56,105 nucleotides of DNA from Acidobacteriota bacterium (GTDB taxonomy: Bacteria; Acidobacteriota; Terriglobia; Terriglobales; Acidobacteriaceae), in the NCBI GenBank assembly GCA_003225005.1, contig QIAN01000494.1, positions 1-56,105 on the forward strand, in the 5' to 3' direction. A program made the position numbers and the translations under genes. A model generated the notes under the pieces. That model was not told the origin of the DNA. It was given only the letters and a program-made list of their open reading frames with translations, and did not search any database. Of this stretch, positions 17,111-27,059 are shown piece by piece (position 1 is the stretch's first letter; each line of letters opens with the position of its first letter).

Positions 17111-17323
17111 ATTTTCGCCAACTAGCGGTTCTGCGTGACGACAGCAATGATCTCAGCAACATCCTGGAATGGGACATCCGCATCTACCGTTTTAAAAAGC
17201 CGTGCGTTGATCTAAGCCATCCGCCATTGACTCCTTGCCGGTTCCTGCAGCACAATTTCGTCTATTTGCGGCTGCTGGCCGTTTTCGCGCGGTTGCCATC
17301 AACTTGTCCGCAGGGGATTGCTC

Positions 17324-18529
17324 ATGTACGACGTCATTGTTGTCGGCGCTCGTTGCGCTGGATCACCGACTGCCATGCTTCTTGCTCGAAAGGGCTATCG
17401 CACATTGGTAGTGGACCAGACACTTTTTCCGAAAGACACGATCTCGACTCACATAATTTGGCAAACGGGCACGGCGAGTCTGAAGCGTTGGGGCCTTCTT
17501 GAGAGAGTAGCGACCTCTAATTGCCCCCTTATTTCCAAAGTGACATTTGATTTCGGCGACTTCGCCTTGAAAGGGTTGGCACCAGCACCTGACGGGGTCA
17601 CCGAGTGCTATGCGCCGCGCCGCACGGTACTCGACAAGATTCTCGTGGATGCCGCAGTCGAAGCAGGAGCTGAACTGCGTGAGCGTTTCACCCTCGAGGA
17701 GGTCCTTACGGAAAACGGCCAGGTAGTCGGGATTCGCGGACATAGTCAAGGGGGATCAGCGATCGTCGAGAAGGCTCGTCTTGTGGTTGGAGCTGACGGA
17801 GCTCATTCCGTCGTAGCACGCTCGGTCGGCGCTGCGATGTTTAACGCCAGACCTGCGCTCACTTGTTGGTACTACTCGTACTGGAGCGGGGTGACCCTCG
17901 ATGGAGCCCAGCTATACTCACGCCCACAGCGCGCGATAGGTGGTCCTCCGACCAACGATGGACTTGTCCTCGTTGCCGCTGGTTGGACGAATAAGGAGTT
18001 TCATCATTTTCGCAGCAACATTGAAGCGAATTTCTTCAAGACGCTGGAACTTGCTCCAGAATATAGTGAGCGCGTCCGCGCCGGAAAACGCGAGGAACAC
18101 TTCCGCGGCACAGCGGACATACCCAATTTCTTTCGCAAGCGGCATGGCCCCGGGTGGGTCCTTGTCGGGGATGCCGCGTATCACAAGGATCCGATCACCG
18201 CACGGGACATTTCTGACGCTTTTCGCGACGCTGAGCTGGTCTCCGAAGCCATTGACAGGAGTTTTACTGGTCGCCAACCACTTGAGCAGTCACTTGATGC
18301 CTATGAACAGCGGCGCAATCAGGAGGTGTCGGCGATGTATGACTTCACCTGCGACTTTGCGACGCTCGCTCCTCCTACGGAAGAGACTCGCTTGTTGTTG
18401 ACGACCATAAGTAAAGATCGAGAGGAAACGAATCGCTATTTGGGTACGATCGCGGGTACGGTATCGATACCCGAGTTTTTCGCCCCCGAAAATGTACAGC
18501 GCATCCTCAGCAAAGGAGCTGCGGCTTAA
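17324..18529 (+). CDS. FAD-dependent oxidoreductase / monooxygenase family protein
   Basis: A 401-residue flavoprotein. The N-terminal dinucleotide motif is YDVIVVGARCAGSPTAMLLARKG followed by a Val-Val-Asp strand end (residues 3-32). The second FAD motif is LVVGADGAHSVVARSVGA (near 155), and the third is VLVGDAAYHKDPITARDISDAFRDAELV (near 285). This is the glutathione-reductase-2 type layout of p-hydroxybenzoate hydroxylase and geranylgeranyl reductase relatives. The ATG at 17324 has AGGGGAT 6 bases upstream. The substrate cannot be told. The long palindrome-bearing leader suggests control by a TetR-type repressor responding to the substrate; that is inference. Confidence 0.85.
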   Translation: MYDVIVVGARCAGSPTAMLLARKGYRTLVVDQTLFPKDTISTHIIWQTGTASLKRWGLLERVATSNCPLISKVTFDFGDFALKGLAPAPDGVTECYAPRRTVLDKILVDAAVEAGAELRERFTLEEVLTENGQVVGIRGHSQGGSAIVEKARLVVGADGAHSVVARSVGAAMFNARPALTCWYYSYWSGVTLDGAQLYSRPQRAIGGPPTNDGLVLVAAGWTNKEFHHFRSNIEANFFKTLELAPEYSERVRAGKREEHFRGTADIPNFFRKRHGPGWVLVGDAAYHKDPITARDISDAFRDAELVSEAIDRSFTGRQPLEQSLDAYEQRRNQEVSAMYDFTCDFATLAPPTEETRLLLTTISKDREETNRYLGTIAGTVSIPEFFAPENVQRILSKGAAA

Positions 18530-18820
18530 AAGCGTGGGGACATATTACCCTGCATGACCCAAAAATCCGCCCAACTCCACCTCAAAAAAATCAAGGAGAT
18601 CGCCAGAGTCGGCGCTGTTCGGCAGCAATCGCAGATCACCAATGCGTCACTGGACGGCTACTCGCTGAGAGCCGCCAATATCCAGAACGCTAAAGTGGTC
18701 CGTTGCGGTTCTGGCCTGTGCAAAAGTGACCATTCTTAGGGCGGCTTCAAGATTAGAGTGGCACTTGACGCAGAGACCTTTTGAGTACTGAAGCAGCGGA
18801 AGCAGCAACAGGAGAAGCCT

Positions 18821-18943
18821 ATGTCAAAGCATGATTCGGTCACCAAGCGCAAACGACGCCCGAAGTCGGACAAGCGTGTGGACTACACCGCACGCACCAT
18901 GGCGATTGTGAAGCAACTGTCGGAGGCGGCGAAGGTAAAGTGA
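18821..18943 (+). CDS. Tiny basic protein, 40 aa
   Basis: AGGAGA stands about 6 bases before the ATG at 18821. The protein (MSKHDSVTKRKRRPKSDK, ending QLSEAAKVK) is Lys/Arg-rich with a helical end. It may bind nucleic acid, but no family is recognised. It lies 190 bases upstream of the bS21 gene on the same strand. Confidence 0.45.
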   Translation: MSKHDSVTKRKRRPKSDKRVDYTARTMAIVKQLSEAAKVK

Positions 18944-19133
18944 ATCTCAGTGTGTGCTCCCGAAGAGTGTGTAATTGCTGCACCTCACTTCTGGGTGATG
19001 CCCCGCCTCGTGACGAGGTAAACCGCAATTTCTCCTCGCCCATCGGCTATTTGGCAATCGGCTCGCCGGAGCGGGCAACAAAGGGCGTAGACATTGGTGT
19101 GTCGAATTTAGAACGGGTCGGGAGGTGATGAGT

Positions 19134-19331
19134 TTGGCAGAAGTTCGGCTGCAAGAAGGCGAGTCAATAGAGAACGCTCTCCGTCGATTCAAGCGCAAGG
19201 TTCAGACGGAAGACATCATTAAGGAAGTGAAGCGCCACTCCTTCTACCTGAAGCCGGGCGCAAAGCGCCGGGTGAAGCAAGCCTTGGCGCGAAAGCGTGC
19301 TCGAAAGAAGATTCGCAAAGAATCCGAATAA
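19134..19331 (+). CDS. rpsU: 30S ribosomal protein bS21
   Basis: The sequence AEVRLQEGESIENALRRFKR, then RHSFYLKPGAKRRVKQAL and the Arg/Lys tail RKRARKKIRKESE, is a standard bS21 of 65 residues. The TTG at 19134 is chosen as start because GGGAGGTGATG lies directly upstream at 7 bases, and the product then begins M-AEVRLQ as in homologues; the ATG at 19128 is too close to that site. bS21 binds the 30S platform near the anti-Shine-Dalgarno region. It stands alone here without dnaG or gatB neighbours, so it may be one of several copies. Cold-shock protein lies 1 kb downstream. Confidence 0.93.
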   Translation: MAEVRLQEGESIENALRRFKRKVQTEDIIKEVKRHSFYLKPGAKRRVKQALARKRARKKIRKESE

Positions 19332-19683
19332 GTGAAGTACTCCTGCAACGATCCATAAGAAAGACGCCCCTGCGAGCCACGCTGCAAAGGAAGAGACGAA
19401 GAGACCAGTTCCACGGCTGCTAGGCTCGCCTGCGTGACAGTGGTCGGCGATAGCTCGGCGCAAATTCGGTCGCAGCTAGTTCCATGCCCATTCCAATCGC
19501 GCCGGATGTTCGGGATGTTCAACCAAACTCAAATAGACGGCGGCTTCTGCGAATAGGCTACAAGCGAGCACAGCAACGAATTCAGCAATCTGACGCATCG
19601 ACCTTGATAACGACGAAAACAACGACGGCTACTCGGAGTGAGCATCGCCAAGTCCGTTCGCTTTGATAGCAGGTCGTAGCGAG
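19332..19683. other. Intergenic region without recognisable gene
   Basis: Between bS21 and the converging gene at 19684 I see only short shadow frames and no tRNA, repeat or clear terminator. Confidence 0.45.
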
Positions 19684-20157
19684 TCAAGACAGCCGCAGAC
19701 TCTTGAGCGAGGCGCGAGCCGCTCCTCGACTGATGCTAGGCACGATGACCAATTCAAGAACCGTGACACCAGAGAGTTCAACCCGATAGTCCTCGATCTC
19801 ACGCGCTGTTTTAGGGGGACTGAAATTCCACTGCTGTCGCACAATTTCTCGAAACGAGAGTCCTTTATCCGGAGACCAGCGCAAGACAAACTCTTGGGTA
19901 CGCTCTGTCTCGGTTTCTTCGAAGACGAGCGCGATACGTATGAGCCTTTGCGGCTCGTCGAAGATTAGCCGGATGGTTTGAGTTCCCGGACTACCGGCAC
20001 GCCAGCCCCGCATTTCTCCTGAGACCAGCGCAGCCTCCACCGGATAATCCTTGTCTTCCGATGTGACTTCGACCACAGCTGCACGTTCGAGGTCCAGCCA
20101 ACCTTCGTCGAGATGCGGAGCATCCTGCGAAATCGGCGTGATTATGCGCTTGCGCAT
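19684..20157 (-). CDS. Conserved hypothetical protein with carbohydrate-binding-like fold, 157 aa
   Basis: The pattern ITPISQDAPHLDEGWLDLER, AAVVEVTSEDKDYPVEAALV, WRAGSPGTQTIRLIFDEP, LIRIALVFEETETERTQEFVLRW and RVELSGVTVLELVIVPSI is that of a discoidin-like beta sandwich: an exposed loop, then TIRL-I-F and QEFVLRWS strands. It has no signal peptide, so it is probably cytoplasmic. It is common among Acidobacteria as an unnamed family, by memory. It is divergent from the cold-shock gene, with 210 bases between. Confidence 0.6.
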   Translation of the reverse strand: MRKRIITPISQDAPHLDEGWLDLERAAVVEVTSEDKDYPVEAALVSGEMRGWRAGSPGTQTIRLIFDEPQRLIRIALVFEETETERTQEFVLRWSPDKGLSFREIVRQQWNFSPPKTAREIEDYRVELSGVTVLELVIVPSISRGAARASLKSLRLS

Positions 20158-20243
20158 ACAGCTAGTTTACCTGTGGTCGTCCGCTCGTGATCGCCGATTT
20201 GGGACGGATCCGGGGCTTGGAGCCGTTTTCTCTGCTTAGGGTG

Positions 20244-20249
20244 TATAAT
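20244..20249 (+). promoter_or_regulatory. Candidate -10 box of the cold-shock gene
   Basis: A perfect TATAAT lies about 120 bases before the cold-shock ATG, with no convincing -35 hexamer at 16-18 bases. The implied leader of about 110 nt would match the long structured leaders of other csp genes. Confidence 0.4.
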
Positions 20250-20367
20250 TACTACAGCTAAGTTTGACTCACGCAGTTGAAAGTCGGTACCGCCAACCAG
20301 CGTCACCCCTTCTCACCCGCAGCGATTCTTCTCGGCACAATTCAAGAAAAGGAAATAGGAATATCAA

Positions 20368-20571
20368 ATGGCAGAACAAGGAACAGTGAAGTGGTTCAAC
20401 GACGCAAAAGGTTATGGCTTTATCAGCCGTCAAACTGGCGAGGATGTTTTCGTGCATTTCTCCGCTATTCAGGCAGGCGGCTTTCGTAGCTTGCAAGAAG
20501 GGCAAGCGGTGCAGTTCGACGTGACGAAAGGCCCGAAGGGCTGGCAAGCTGAGAACGTTCAGGCCGTCTAA
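20368..20571 (+). CDS. Cold-shock protein (CspA family)
   Basis: A 67-residue single cold-shock domain. RNP-1 is KGYGFISR (residues 14-21) and RNP-2 is VFVHFSAI (27-34). The ends [11 protein letters not shown] and [10 protein letters not shown] are typical. It binds single-stranded RNA and DNA and melts secondary structure in mRNA. The ATG at 20368 has AGGAAATAGGA upstream. A long leader and a downstream stem-loop suggest a stand-alone transcript. Confidence 0.95.
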   Translation: MAEQGTVKWFNDAKGYGFISRQTGEDVFVHFSAIQAGGFRSLQEGQAVQFDVTKGPKGWQAENVQAV

Positions 20572-20586
20572 AGTGGCAACCAAGAG

Positions 20587-20628
20587 TGCCCGTTATCCGA
20601 AACGATTTCGGGCATTCGTGTTTATTTT
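20587..20628 (+). terminator. Candidate rho-independent terminator of the cold-shock gene
   Basis: TGCCCG (20587-20592) can pair with CGGGCA (20609-20614), or CCGAAA with TTTCGG around the loop CGA. The T-rich run TTTATTTT (20621-20628) follows after a short gap. Confidence 0.5.
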
Positions 20629-20660
20629 GGTAAGACCATTTCTCGAACTCGTCGGTGCAT

Positions 20661-20941
20661 TCAACCGAGCGGCCCGGATGCTGGCTGTTCAAACGATGCG
20701 CCCCGTGACTCCGTTGAGCCCGGGCGCTTTCGTTCCTTCAGAATGAGATTCTGTGCGATGACGGTCTTCGCCTTCTGTTGAGTCACTTCCGACTCCGCTT
20801 GCAGCCAATCGCCTAGTTCGTGTCCCGTTGCTCGTACAGTCCGTAGGCACGAAGACGAATTTGCTCTTGAAGGTCGGGTGTGAATTTCGTCACTGTTGTT
20901 GGTGTTTGATTTGAAATAGCTGCGGTGCTCGTATGTTTCAT
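20661..20941 (-). pseudogene. DUF2934 protein, frameshifted
   Basis: The ATG at 20941 has AAGGAG upstream and opens MKHTSTAAISNQ, then TPDLQEQIRLRAYGLYEQR. In the other frame the motif continues as GHELGDWLQAESEV. Joined, this is the DUF2934 signature (IR-x-RAY-x-LYEQRG...DW-x-xAE). One extra G in the GGG at 20824-20826 (CCC on the plus strand) restores the frame and extends the protein to 20661. DUF2934 is a short family of unknown function. The gene follows 21004-21213 on the same strand. Confidence 0.7.
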
Positions 20942-21003
20942 GTGCGGTACTCCTTCTAATATGATCGTTGGGCTTCGGTGGCGTTCTTGTCTCAGCACAA
21001 ATG

Positions 21004-21213
21004 CTAGGCACTAACCCGTACGGATTCCAACTCCGGGATGCAATGCGAGTTTTGCAGAGATTTGACAGCATCTTCGGCCGCGAATCTGCCCATGACAAGT
21101 GCCAGCTTGCGATCGGCTGTCATGTGGATTGGTGTCGGATCGACCCGCTGCACGTATTGAGCAGCGCGGGTACCGCCGCGGTTCACTTTCACAACAAATT
21201 TGATGTTTGTCAT
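21004..21213 (-). CDS. Small conserved hypothetical protein, 69 aa
   Basis: AAGGA precedes the ATG at 21213. The chain MTNIKFVVKVNRGGTRAAQY, then RVDPTPIHMTADRKLALVMGRFAAEDAVKSL, reads as a small alpha/beta protein without Cys clusters or hydrophobic spans. It lies 62 bases upstream of the DUF2934 gene on the same strand, so they probably form a two-gene operon. Function unknown. Confidence 0.55.
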   Translation of the reverse strand: MTNIKFVVKVNRGGTRAAQYVQRVDPTPIHMTADRKLALVMGRFAAEDAVKSLQNSHCIPELESVRVSA

Positions 21214-21356
21214 AATTTATGTCCTTAGTTGGGAACGACTAGGAGGATCGCGAGAACAGCAGCCATTTCTTGGTCCACCGTCACCAGAATCAACAGACCG
21301 AAGCAAATACTCGTTGCGCTCATAAAAGCGACCCTTACTTGGCGAGTGCTGCACCA

Positions 21357-21398
21357 TCGAGTTGTGCCCACCATCTCTGCCAACGTTTCCTGACTGAT
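21357..21398 (-). pseudogene. Remnant of a Crp/Fnr-family DNA-binding domain
   Basis: The peptide ISQETLAEMVGTTR is the recognition-helix region seen in acidobacterial Crp/Fnr regulators (usually followed by SRVSFFMNKFRKLGF). Here the sequence diverges right after TTR, and the upstream cNMP-binding domain is not recoverable in any frame. It is a short relic of a regulator gene. Confidence 0.45.
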
Positions 21399-21635
21399 CC
21401 TCGGAATCGCAATGGCGGCCGACGTTTTGAGTGATCTGCTTTGCTCTTCTCGTAAATATGCCATTGGTAGTCTGGTACCTGTAGGTGAACAAAACTGGTG
21501 GAGAAATCCTCGGTTTTCTCAGTCCCGACGAGCGCCAAATAGCTCTCTCAGTACTGGAGCGCCTGCGAACGCCCGTTTTCAAATCGACCGCTCGTACCGG
21601 ATGTGAACCCTGTCCGAAGGTGTTTGTTCGTGTTG

Positions 21636-24600
21636 TCATTTAGAGCAAAGTTCTGCGAATTGTCCGGCAACGAATTCCGGAAGTGTCTCTTCCAGCTTTT
21701 GGGATAGCCAGACCTGTAGTTCGGACGTTTGCTCGTCAGAAATAGACACGAAGCGAATTCCAAGCCGACCTGCTTTTCCCCAGCAGATCGTCGATTCTGC
21801 CGAGCAGGTTGCTTCGTGGTCGGGTAGAGTGAACTGAACGCGGACGCTTTCTCCGGCAACGAGCGGAACGAGCGTGCTCAAGGCCATTCCCCCTTGACTG
21901 ATGTTGACGCTGTTGCACCAAACATCCTGCATGCTCTCCCTCCGGATGATGACCGGAATAGAGACCGGGTAACGGAAATAGCGTCTCCGCTCTCTCAGGA
22001 TGAGCCCATATGCGGGCTTGAGGGTTTTGCGGATTGACTGCGCAGAAAGCGGTCTCTCGAAAACAAACTGCGACTTCTTGCGGAAAGCTGCTGTCACTTC
22101 CGCATCATCGTCGCTGATGCCGAACGTCACCGCGGTCCGGTTCGACGAGGAGAGACGGACCTCGTCCAGAACCAGCCCTGACTGCTCTCCTAGTTGGAGG
22201 TCGACGATAACGGCATCGAACTTTCGGCGCTTCAGGAGGAGCCTTGCGCTTGCCGCGTCCTGACATGCATCGGGCGAAATGGACAATTCTCGCAGGGCGA
22301 GGCTGAACTGCTGAATTGTAGCTGGATCAGCGGACACCATGAGTGCAACTCCTATCGACATAAGTGAAACACGCACCGCATACGGTTTGCTGTCAGGATT
22401 GTCTCCCGCTGGCTTGCGCTCGGCTTGCGGTTCGGGAGAGTCGCCTCGCAGTTTGTCGGCAACTTTGTCGACCGTTAAGGGCTTGCTGAAGTAGTGGCCT
22501 TGAATCTCGTCACAATGATGTGCCCGCAGGAATGACAATTGTGCTTCGTTTTCGACCCCCTCGGCAATCACTTTGAGACGCAGGCTTTTTGCCATGTTGA
22601 TGATTGCGGTTGTGATCGCTGCGTCATCGGGATTCACGGCGACATCTCGGATAAACACGCGGTCGATTTTGATCTTGCTAACCCGGAAGTGTCTCAAGTA
22701 GGCGAAGCTGGAATAGCCAGTTCCGAAGTCGTCAATCGCCAGCGTCGACCCCATCGCCGTTAATTCCTGAACGACTGATAACATCAGGTCCGCATTGGAT
22801 AGGAGTAAGCTTTCTGTTAGCTCCAGTTCAAGGTATTGTGGGGCGAGGCCAGTTTCGTGGAGGACTCTTCTGACGAGTTCGCAGAAGTTCTTTTGGCGAA
22901 ACTGGATCGCCGATACGTTCACTGCTACCGTCACCGCAGGAAGACCTTCATCTTGCCATTTCCGGGCTTGAGAACAGGCTGTCCTGAGCACCCATTCGCC
23001 AATTGGCAGGATCAGGCCGCTGTTCTCAGCGATTCGTATGAACTTATCAGGTGGCACAAGACCCAGGTCCGGATGCTGCCAACGAAGGAGCGCCTCCAAC
23101 CCGGTGATCCTTCCCGTGGAAGTATGCATCTGTGGCTGATACACCAAGAAAAGTTCTTCTTTTTCTAGTGCCAATCGCAAGCTGTTCTCCAAGATCATTC
23201 GTTCCACAGCTTGAGTGTTCATGTGCTCTGTGAAGAATCGAAAGTTGTTACGTCCATCTTCTTTGGCGCTATACATGGCCGCATCGGCTCGGCGGATCAG
23301 GGTTTCGCCGTCTGCACCGTGTTCGGGGAAGATGCTGATACCGATGCTGCAACTAACCTTGCGGGAGTGCCCTTGGACGACGAATTCAGCCGTCATTGCA
23401 TCGATGAGCCGCTGAGCGGTGACCGCCGCGTCGGGCACGTCCTTTATGTCAGTCAGCATGATGAGGAATTCGTCGCCGCCTAGCCGGGCGATGGTGTCCT
23501 CTTCACGCGCCCCCATGTCTTAAGTCTTTCTGCAACTTCTTGCAGGAGGAGGTCGCCGACCGAGTGCCCCAGTGAGTCGTTGATGTCTTTGAACCTATCG
23601 AGGTCGAGGAACAGAATCGCGACTCTGCATTCTTGCCGACGGGCGCCAGCGAGGGCCTTGGCCAAGCGATCCCGAAAGAGAGTCCGATTGGGTAGCCCCG
23701 TAAGAGCATCGTAGTAGGCTAGAAATTGGACCCGTTCCTCAGCAGTTTTGCGGGCCGTGATGTCCTCGTTCGTTCCCTCATATCCCACCAGTACGCCATC
23801 TTTGGAGACGGATCGCACATTCGCGGAGAGCCACACCTTGCTGCCGTCTTTGCGGTAGACCGCACATTCAAAGTTCTTAACCATTCCCTGCTCTCTCAGC
23901 AGCCGTTTGAGTTCCTCCCAATTGGGATCGGCATAAACCTGCTGGGAAATGTCAGTGAATCTCGCCAGCAGTTCCTGGGGCGATTCGTAGCCCAGCATAT
24001 GGGCCATCGCCGGATTCACGTTGGTGTACCGCCCGCCGGGCGTGCTCTGAAAGATGCCGATGACAGCATCTTCGAAGATAGCCCGGTAGTTTTCTTCGGC
24101 TTGCCGAAGGGCTTGCTCAATCTGCTTCCGCTCAGTAATGTCTTGTTTGATGGCAATGAAGTATCTATTAGCCGGATTGCTAACGTCTCGTGTTACAGGT
24201 GTAATCGTCATCTCTTCGGTATAGGTGGATCCATCTTTCCGCCTGTTGACAAGCTCACCTTGCCAGACCTTGCCTGATGAAATGGTTGACCAAAGAACGG
24301 CATAGAAGCTTTCGGGCTGCTTTCCGGATTTCAACAAGCGAGGGTTCTTGCCCAAGACCTCTTCCTTGCTGTAGCCCGTCATTGTCGTGAACGCGCCATT
24401 TACCCATAGGATCGCGCCGTGCGAATCCGTAATCACGATGGAATTAGCAGCCACTTCTAGCGCGGCTGATTGCAATTTCAATTGCTCTTCAGCACGTTTC
24501 CGCAGAGTGATGTCCCGAGCAATCGTCGAAGCCCCCGTGATTCGTCCGGTTCCGTCCTTTATCGGCGAAACGGACACGGACACGTCTAGAACGGAGCCCC

Positions 24601-25519
24601 CCTTCGTGATTCGCTGAGTTTCAAGAGCCTTTACGGGAAGTCCATTCTGTACACGTTCCATGATGACCTGTACTTCCGCTTGTCTTTCCGAGGGCGACAA
24701 GAGGGACATGTCTCGGCCTATGACTTCTGTGCTCGTATAGCCGTACATCCTTTCTGCTGCTCGGTTCCAGCTTGAGATCACGCCTTCCGTGTTTTTCCCG
24801 ATAATGGCATCTTCCGAGGACTCTACGATGCTTGCTAGCCTCTGTACCGTTTCTTCTGCCTTCGTGCGCTCCGTAACGTCACGCGCTGCTATCAACTCTG
24901 CTTCGATTCCATGAAAATACAGGTCATGACCGAAAATTTCGACATCTATGATTGCGCCGTTCTTCTTCCGATGTCGCCAAATCGTTGCTTCCTGAAGTCC
25001 GTGAATTGGTTTTGAGATGGGCTCTGAAAGAGGAGGAAGGTCCTCGGGCCTAATGTCCGCGATTGTCATCGTCAGAAATTCCCGACTTGAAAAACCATAT
25101 TGTCGAGATGCCGCCTCATTGACCGCCAGAAACTTAAGAGTCTTGCGTTCGAAGACCAACATCGGTAGCGGATTGCTGTCAAATAGAAGCCGATACTCTG
25201 TCTCTGACTGGTGCAACGCATCTTCAGCTTCCGTCTTGAGAACGGCGAAGGTCACAACGGCAGCCGCTAACATGGTGAACAGAATTGTGATGGTATGAGA
25301 GGTCCAGACCGACGTTCTGGGATAAAGAGCCTGCTTGGCTACTTCAAAAACAAACATGATGCAGCCAGTAGCCGCTGTCGCTTTTATCGCTCGCATGTGA
25401 GCGCTTAGCGCGGTGCTATTGTGGAGGATAAGTTGTCTAAATCGCTCAAGACCAACCGCGAGAACCACCGCAATCGCTGCGCAGCGAAGTGCTCGAATCG
25501 TGGGATACTGCTTGAACAT
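21636..25519 (-). pseudogene. Membrane PAS-GGDEF-EAL-REC-PilZ protein (c-di-GMP turnover and sensing), frameshifted
   Basis: The protein reads about 1295 residues if one frameshift is mended. The N-terminus has hydrophobic segments (AAIAVVLAVGLERF, ITILFTMLAAAVVTFAVL), then four PAS domains with the usual DITERK-type exits. The diguanylate cyclase follows: YYDALTGLPNRTLFRDRL, FLDLDRFKDINDSLGHSVGD and an intact GGDEF. The EAL domain has GLEALLRWQHP, DDFGTGYSS and IAEGVENEAQL, so its catalytic set looks present. C-terminal to it are a receiver-like domain (FDAVIVDLQLGEQSG) and a PilZ domain (RRRYFRYPV; NISQGG). The frame breaks in C5/G5 at 23510-23514 between RLKTW and AREEDTIARLGGDEF. The fusion puts synthesis, breakdown and a c-di-GMP receptor in one chain. 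Confidence 0.85.
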
Positions 25520-25959
25520 ATGTACAACAGAAGAAAAGCCTTAGGTCCATTATGAGCCTTCATATCCCATGGCAGTGAGATTCAATTGACACTGTCGTTA
25601 CCAACGTAAGGCCGTATTGTCTGCGCTATTGAAATGCGTTGGCCGCGCCCGCGAGAGACAAACTGTATATTTGTCCCTTAATCAGCCTGAAGGACAGGGA
25701 GAGGCCGAGGAAGACTGGTTAAACAACCATCCGGTGGCCCAAGGTATTCCGGGCTGACCAGATGGGGCGCGAATTTCTCGGGCATTAGATTCACTCACTT
25801 GCGGCTGCTGCGGAACAACCCTTTTTGACCACTGGCTGCCACAACTTCGCCACAGCCCCTTGCAGACCCAACAGTAGCCCGGAACGTCCTGCTTACATAT
25901 AATTCAGCGGATTGCGGCACTGGCAGCGAGGCTGAGCAATTATTACCCGGAGAAGACGG
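25520..25959. other. Intergenic region, divergent promoter space
   Basis: This stretch separates the leftward c-di-GMP gene from the rightward Coa1-like gene. I see no coding frame or repeat in it that can be supported. Confidence 0.45.
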
Positions 25960-26474
25960 ATGAACTGCCATGGATGCGGAGTCGAACTCGATCCCTCTCA
26001 AGAGGAGGTCAACACTACCATTGACCAGATTCTGGAGACTTCTCTTAACGCGGAAAAGAAAGGGAGTGTGCCCGCGTTGTGGCCATTCCAAGGAGGTGCC
26101 TTACTCGCATCGCAGGGCCGTCCTATTTGGTTTGCTGTTGGCCTGTTTGCTCGTTAGCATCGTCGTGGGAATCGGGGTTCAGAGATCGCGACGGACCGAC
26201 CGTGCAGCACTCGCAGAGGAGGCGGTGGCACGGATGGGCACCAATGCGGAGGTTGTCCGGCTCATCGGGAAGCCGATCACTATCGAACCCGGTCTGCAAG
26301 GAGAAATCAAACAAGACGAAACCGGATGGAAACAAGCGCATTTAACGATTCCCGTGCAGGGTCCCAACGGTGATGCGACGGCACACGGGGTCGGCGGTAG
26401 GGGTACGGGTCCCCTGGGGCTTTCACGACATTCGCGTCGTGCCTTGGCTAGGTGCGGAGGGTACGCACTTTTAA
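25960..26474 (+). pseudogene. Coa1-like membrane protein with N-terminal zinc knuckle, two frameshifts
   Basis: The ATG at 25960 gives MNCHGCGVELDPSQEEVNTT. In a second frame the chain continues GVCPRCGHSKEVPYSHR and a membrane span (AVLFGLLLACLLVSIVVGIG), then AVARMGTNAEVVRLIGKPI, EIKQDETGWKQAHLTIPVQGP. A third frame supplies PWGFHDIRVVPWLGAEG to the TAA at 26474. This is the Coa1 family layout (cytochrome oxidase assembly protein 1). The two CxxC knuckles can form one zinc ribbon. The breaks are at GGG 26062-26064 and CCCC 26411-26414, both simple homopolymer length changes. In Bacteria the family is common but its function is untested. Confidence 0.65.
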
Positions 26475-26554
26475 ATGCATCAAATATCGCGATGCTGACA
26501 GGAGAATGCCGGAGTTATTGACGGCCAGTGCGAGATTTGGCAGCTATAAGTGAA

Positions 26555-27025
26555 ATGAGGGTGATCGCAGTCGTCATCTCGCTTCTCGCAATCCTGCTGG
26601 CTCCCATCCTCCTAATCCGATTCCGCAAACGCTGGGTGGCAGCCTTCAACTTGGCTGTTACGAACCGGATCACGAGCCAATTTGCCGCCCGATTGCCCGG
26701 CTTCGGCATTCTCACGCATGTAGGTCGAAAGTCAGGCAAGCTCTACCGGACGCCAGTGAATGTTTTTCGAGCGCCGGAGGGATTCCTTATCGCGCTCACC
26801 TATGGGCGGGAAAGCGAATGGGTCAGGAATGTGCTAACCGCTGGGGGATGCGACCTTGAGACTCGCCACGTGCTGTATCAACTCTCCGCACCCACCATCG
26901 TGCATGACCCCACGCGGCGACGATTTCCGCTTCTTGTGCGGATCGTACTTCGACTCATTGGCGCGAACGAGTTCCTGCAGCTTTCAACTTCTCCCGCATA
27001 CGGCGTTACCTCCAAATTCAGATAG
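26555..27025 (+). CDS. Nitroreductase/quinone reductase-family (deazaflavin-type) protein with membrane anchor
   Basis: This 156-residue protein starts at the ATG at 26555 after AAGTGA. The N-terminus is a membrane helix (VIAVVISLLAILLAPILLIRF). The rest has the split-barrel nitroreductase pattern: GFGILTHVGRKSGKLYRTPVNVF, GFLIALTYGRESEWVRNVLTAGGCDLE and the terminal APTIVHDPTRRRF. Relatives bind F420 or FMN and reduce quinones or nitro compounds at the membrane. It starts 80 bases after the Coa1-like stop. A truncated member of a related family is at 958-1176. Confidence 0.75.
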   Translation: MRVIAVVISLLAILLAPILLIRFRKRWVAAFNLAVTNRITSQFAARLPGFGILTHVGRKSGKLYRTPVNVFRAPEGFLIALTYGRESEWVRNVLTAGGCDLETRHVLYQLSAPTIVHDPTRRRFPLLVRIVLRLIGANEFLQLSTSPAYGVTSKFR

Positions 27026-27059
27026 GCTCTGGTGCTTTGCGCTCTGTTAGCCTATCGTC

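Noticed and set aside
18554-18739. Plus-strand 61-codon frame MTQKSAQLHLKK
   Set aside because: No ribosome-binding site and no recognised family; possible but unsupported.
21217-21639. Minus-strand 140-codon frame
   Set aside because: The only recognisable peptide (Crp-type helix) is in a different frame over 14 residues; the rest is not family-like, so only the remnant is listed.
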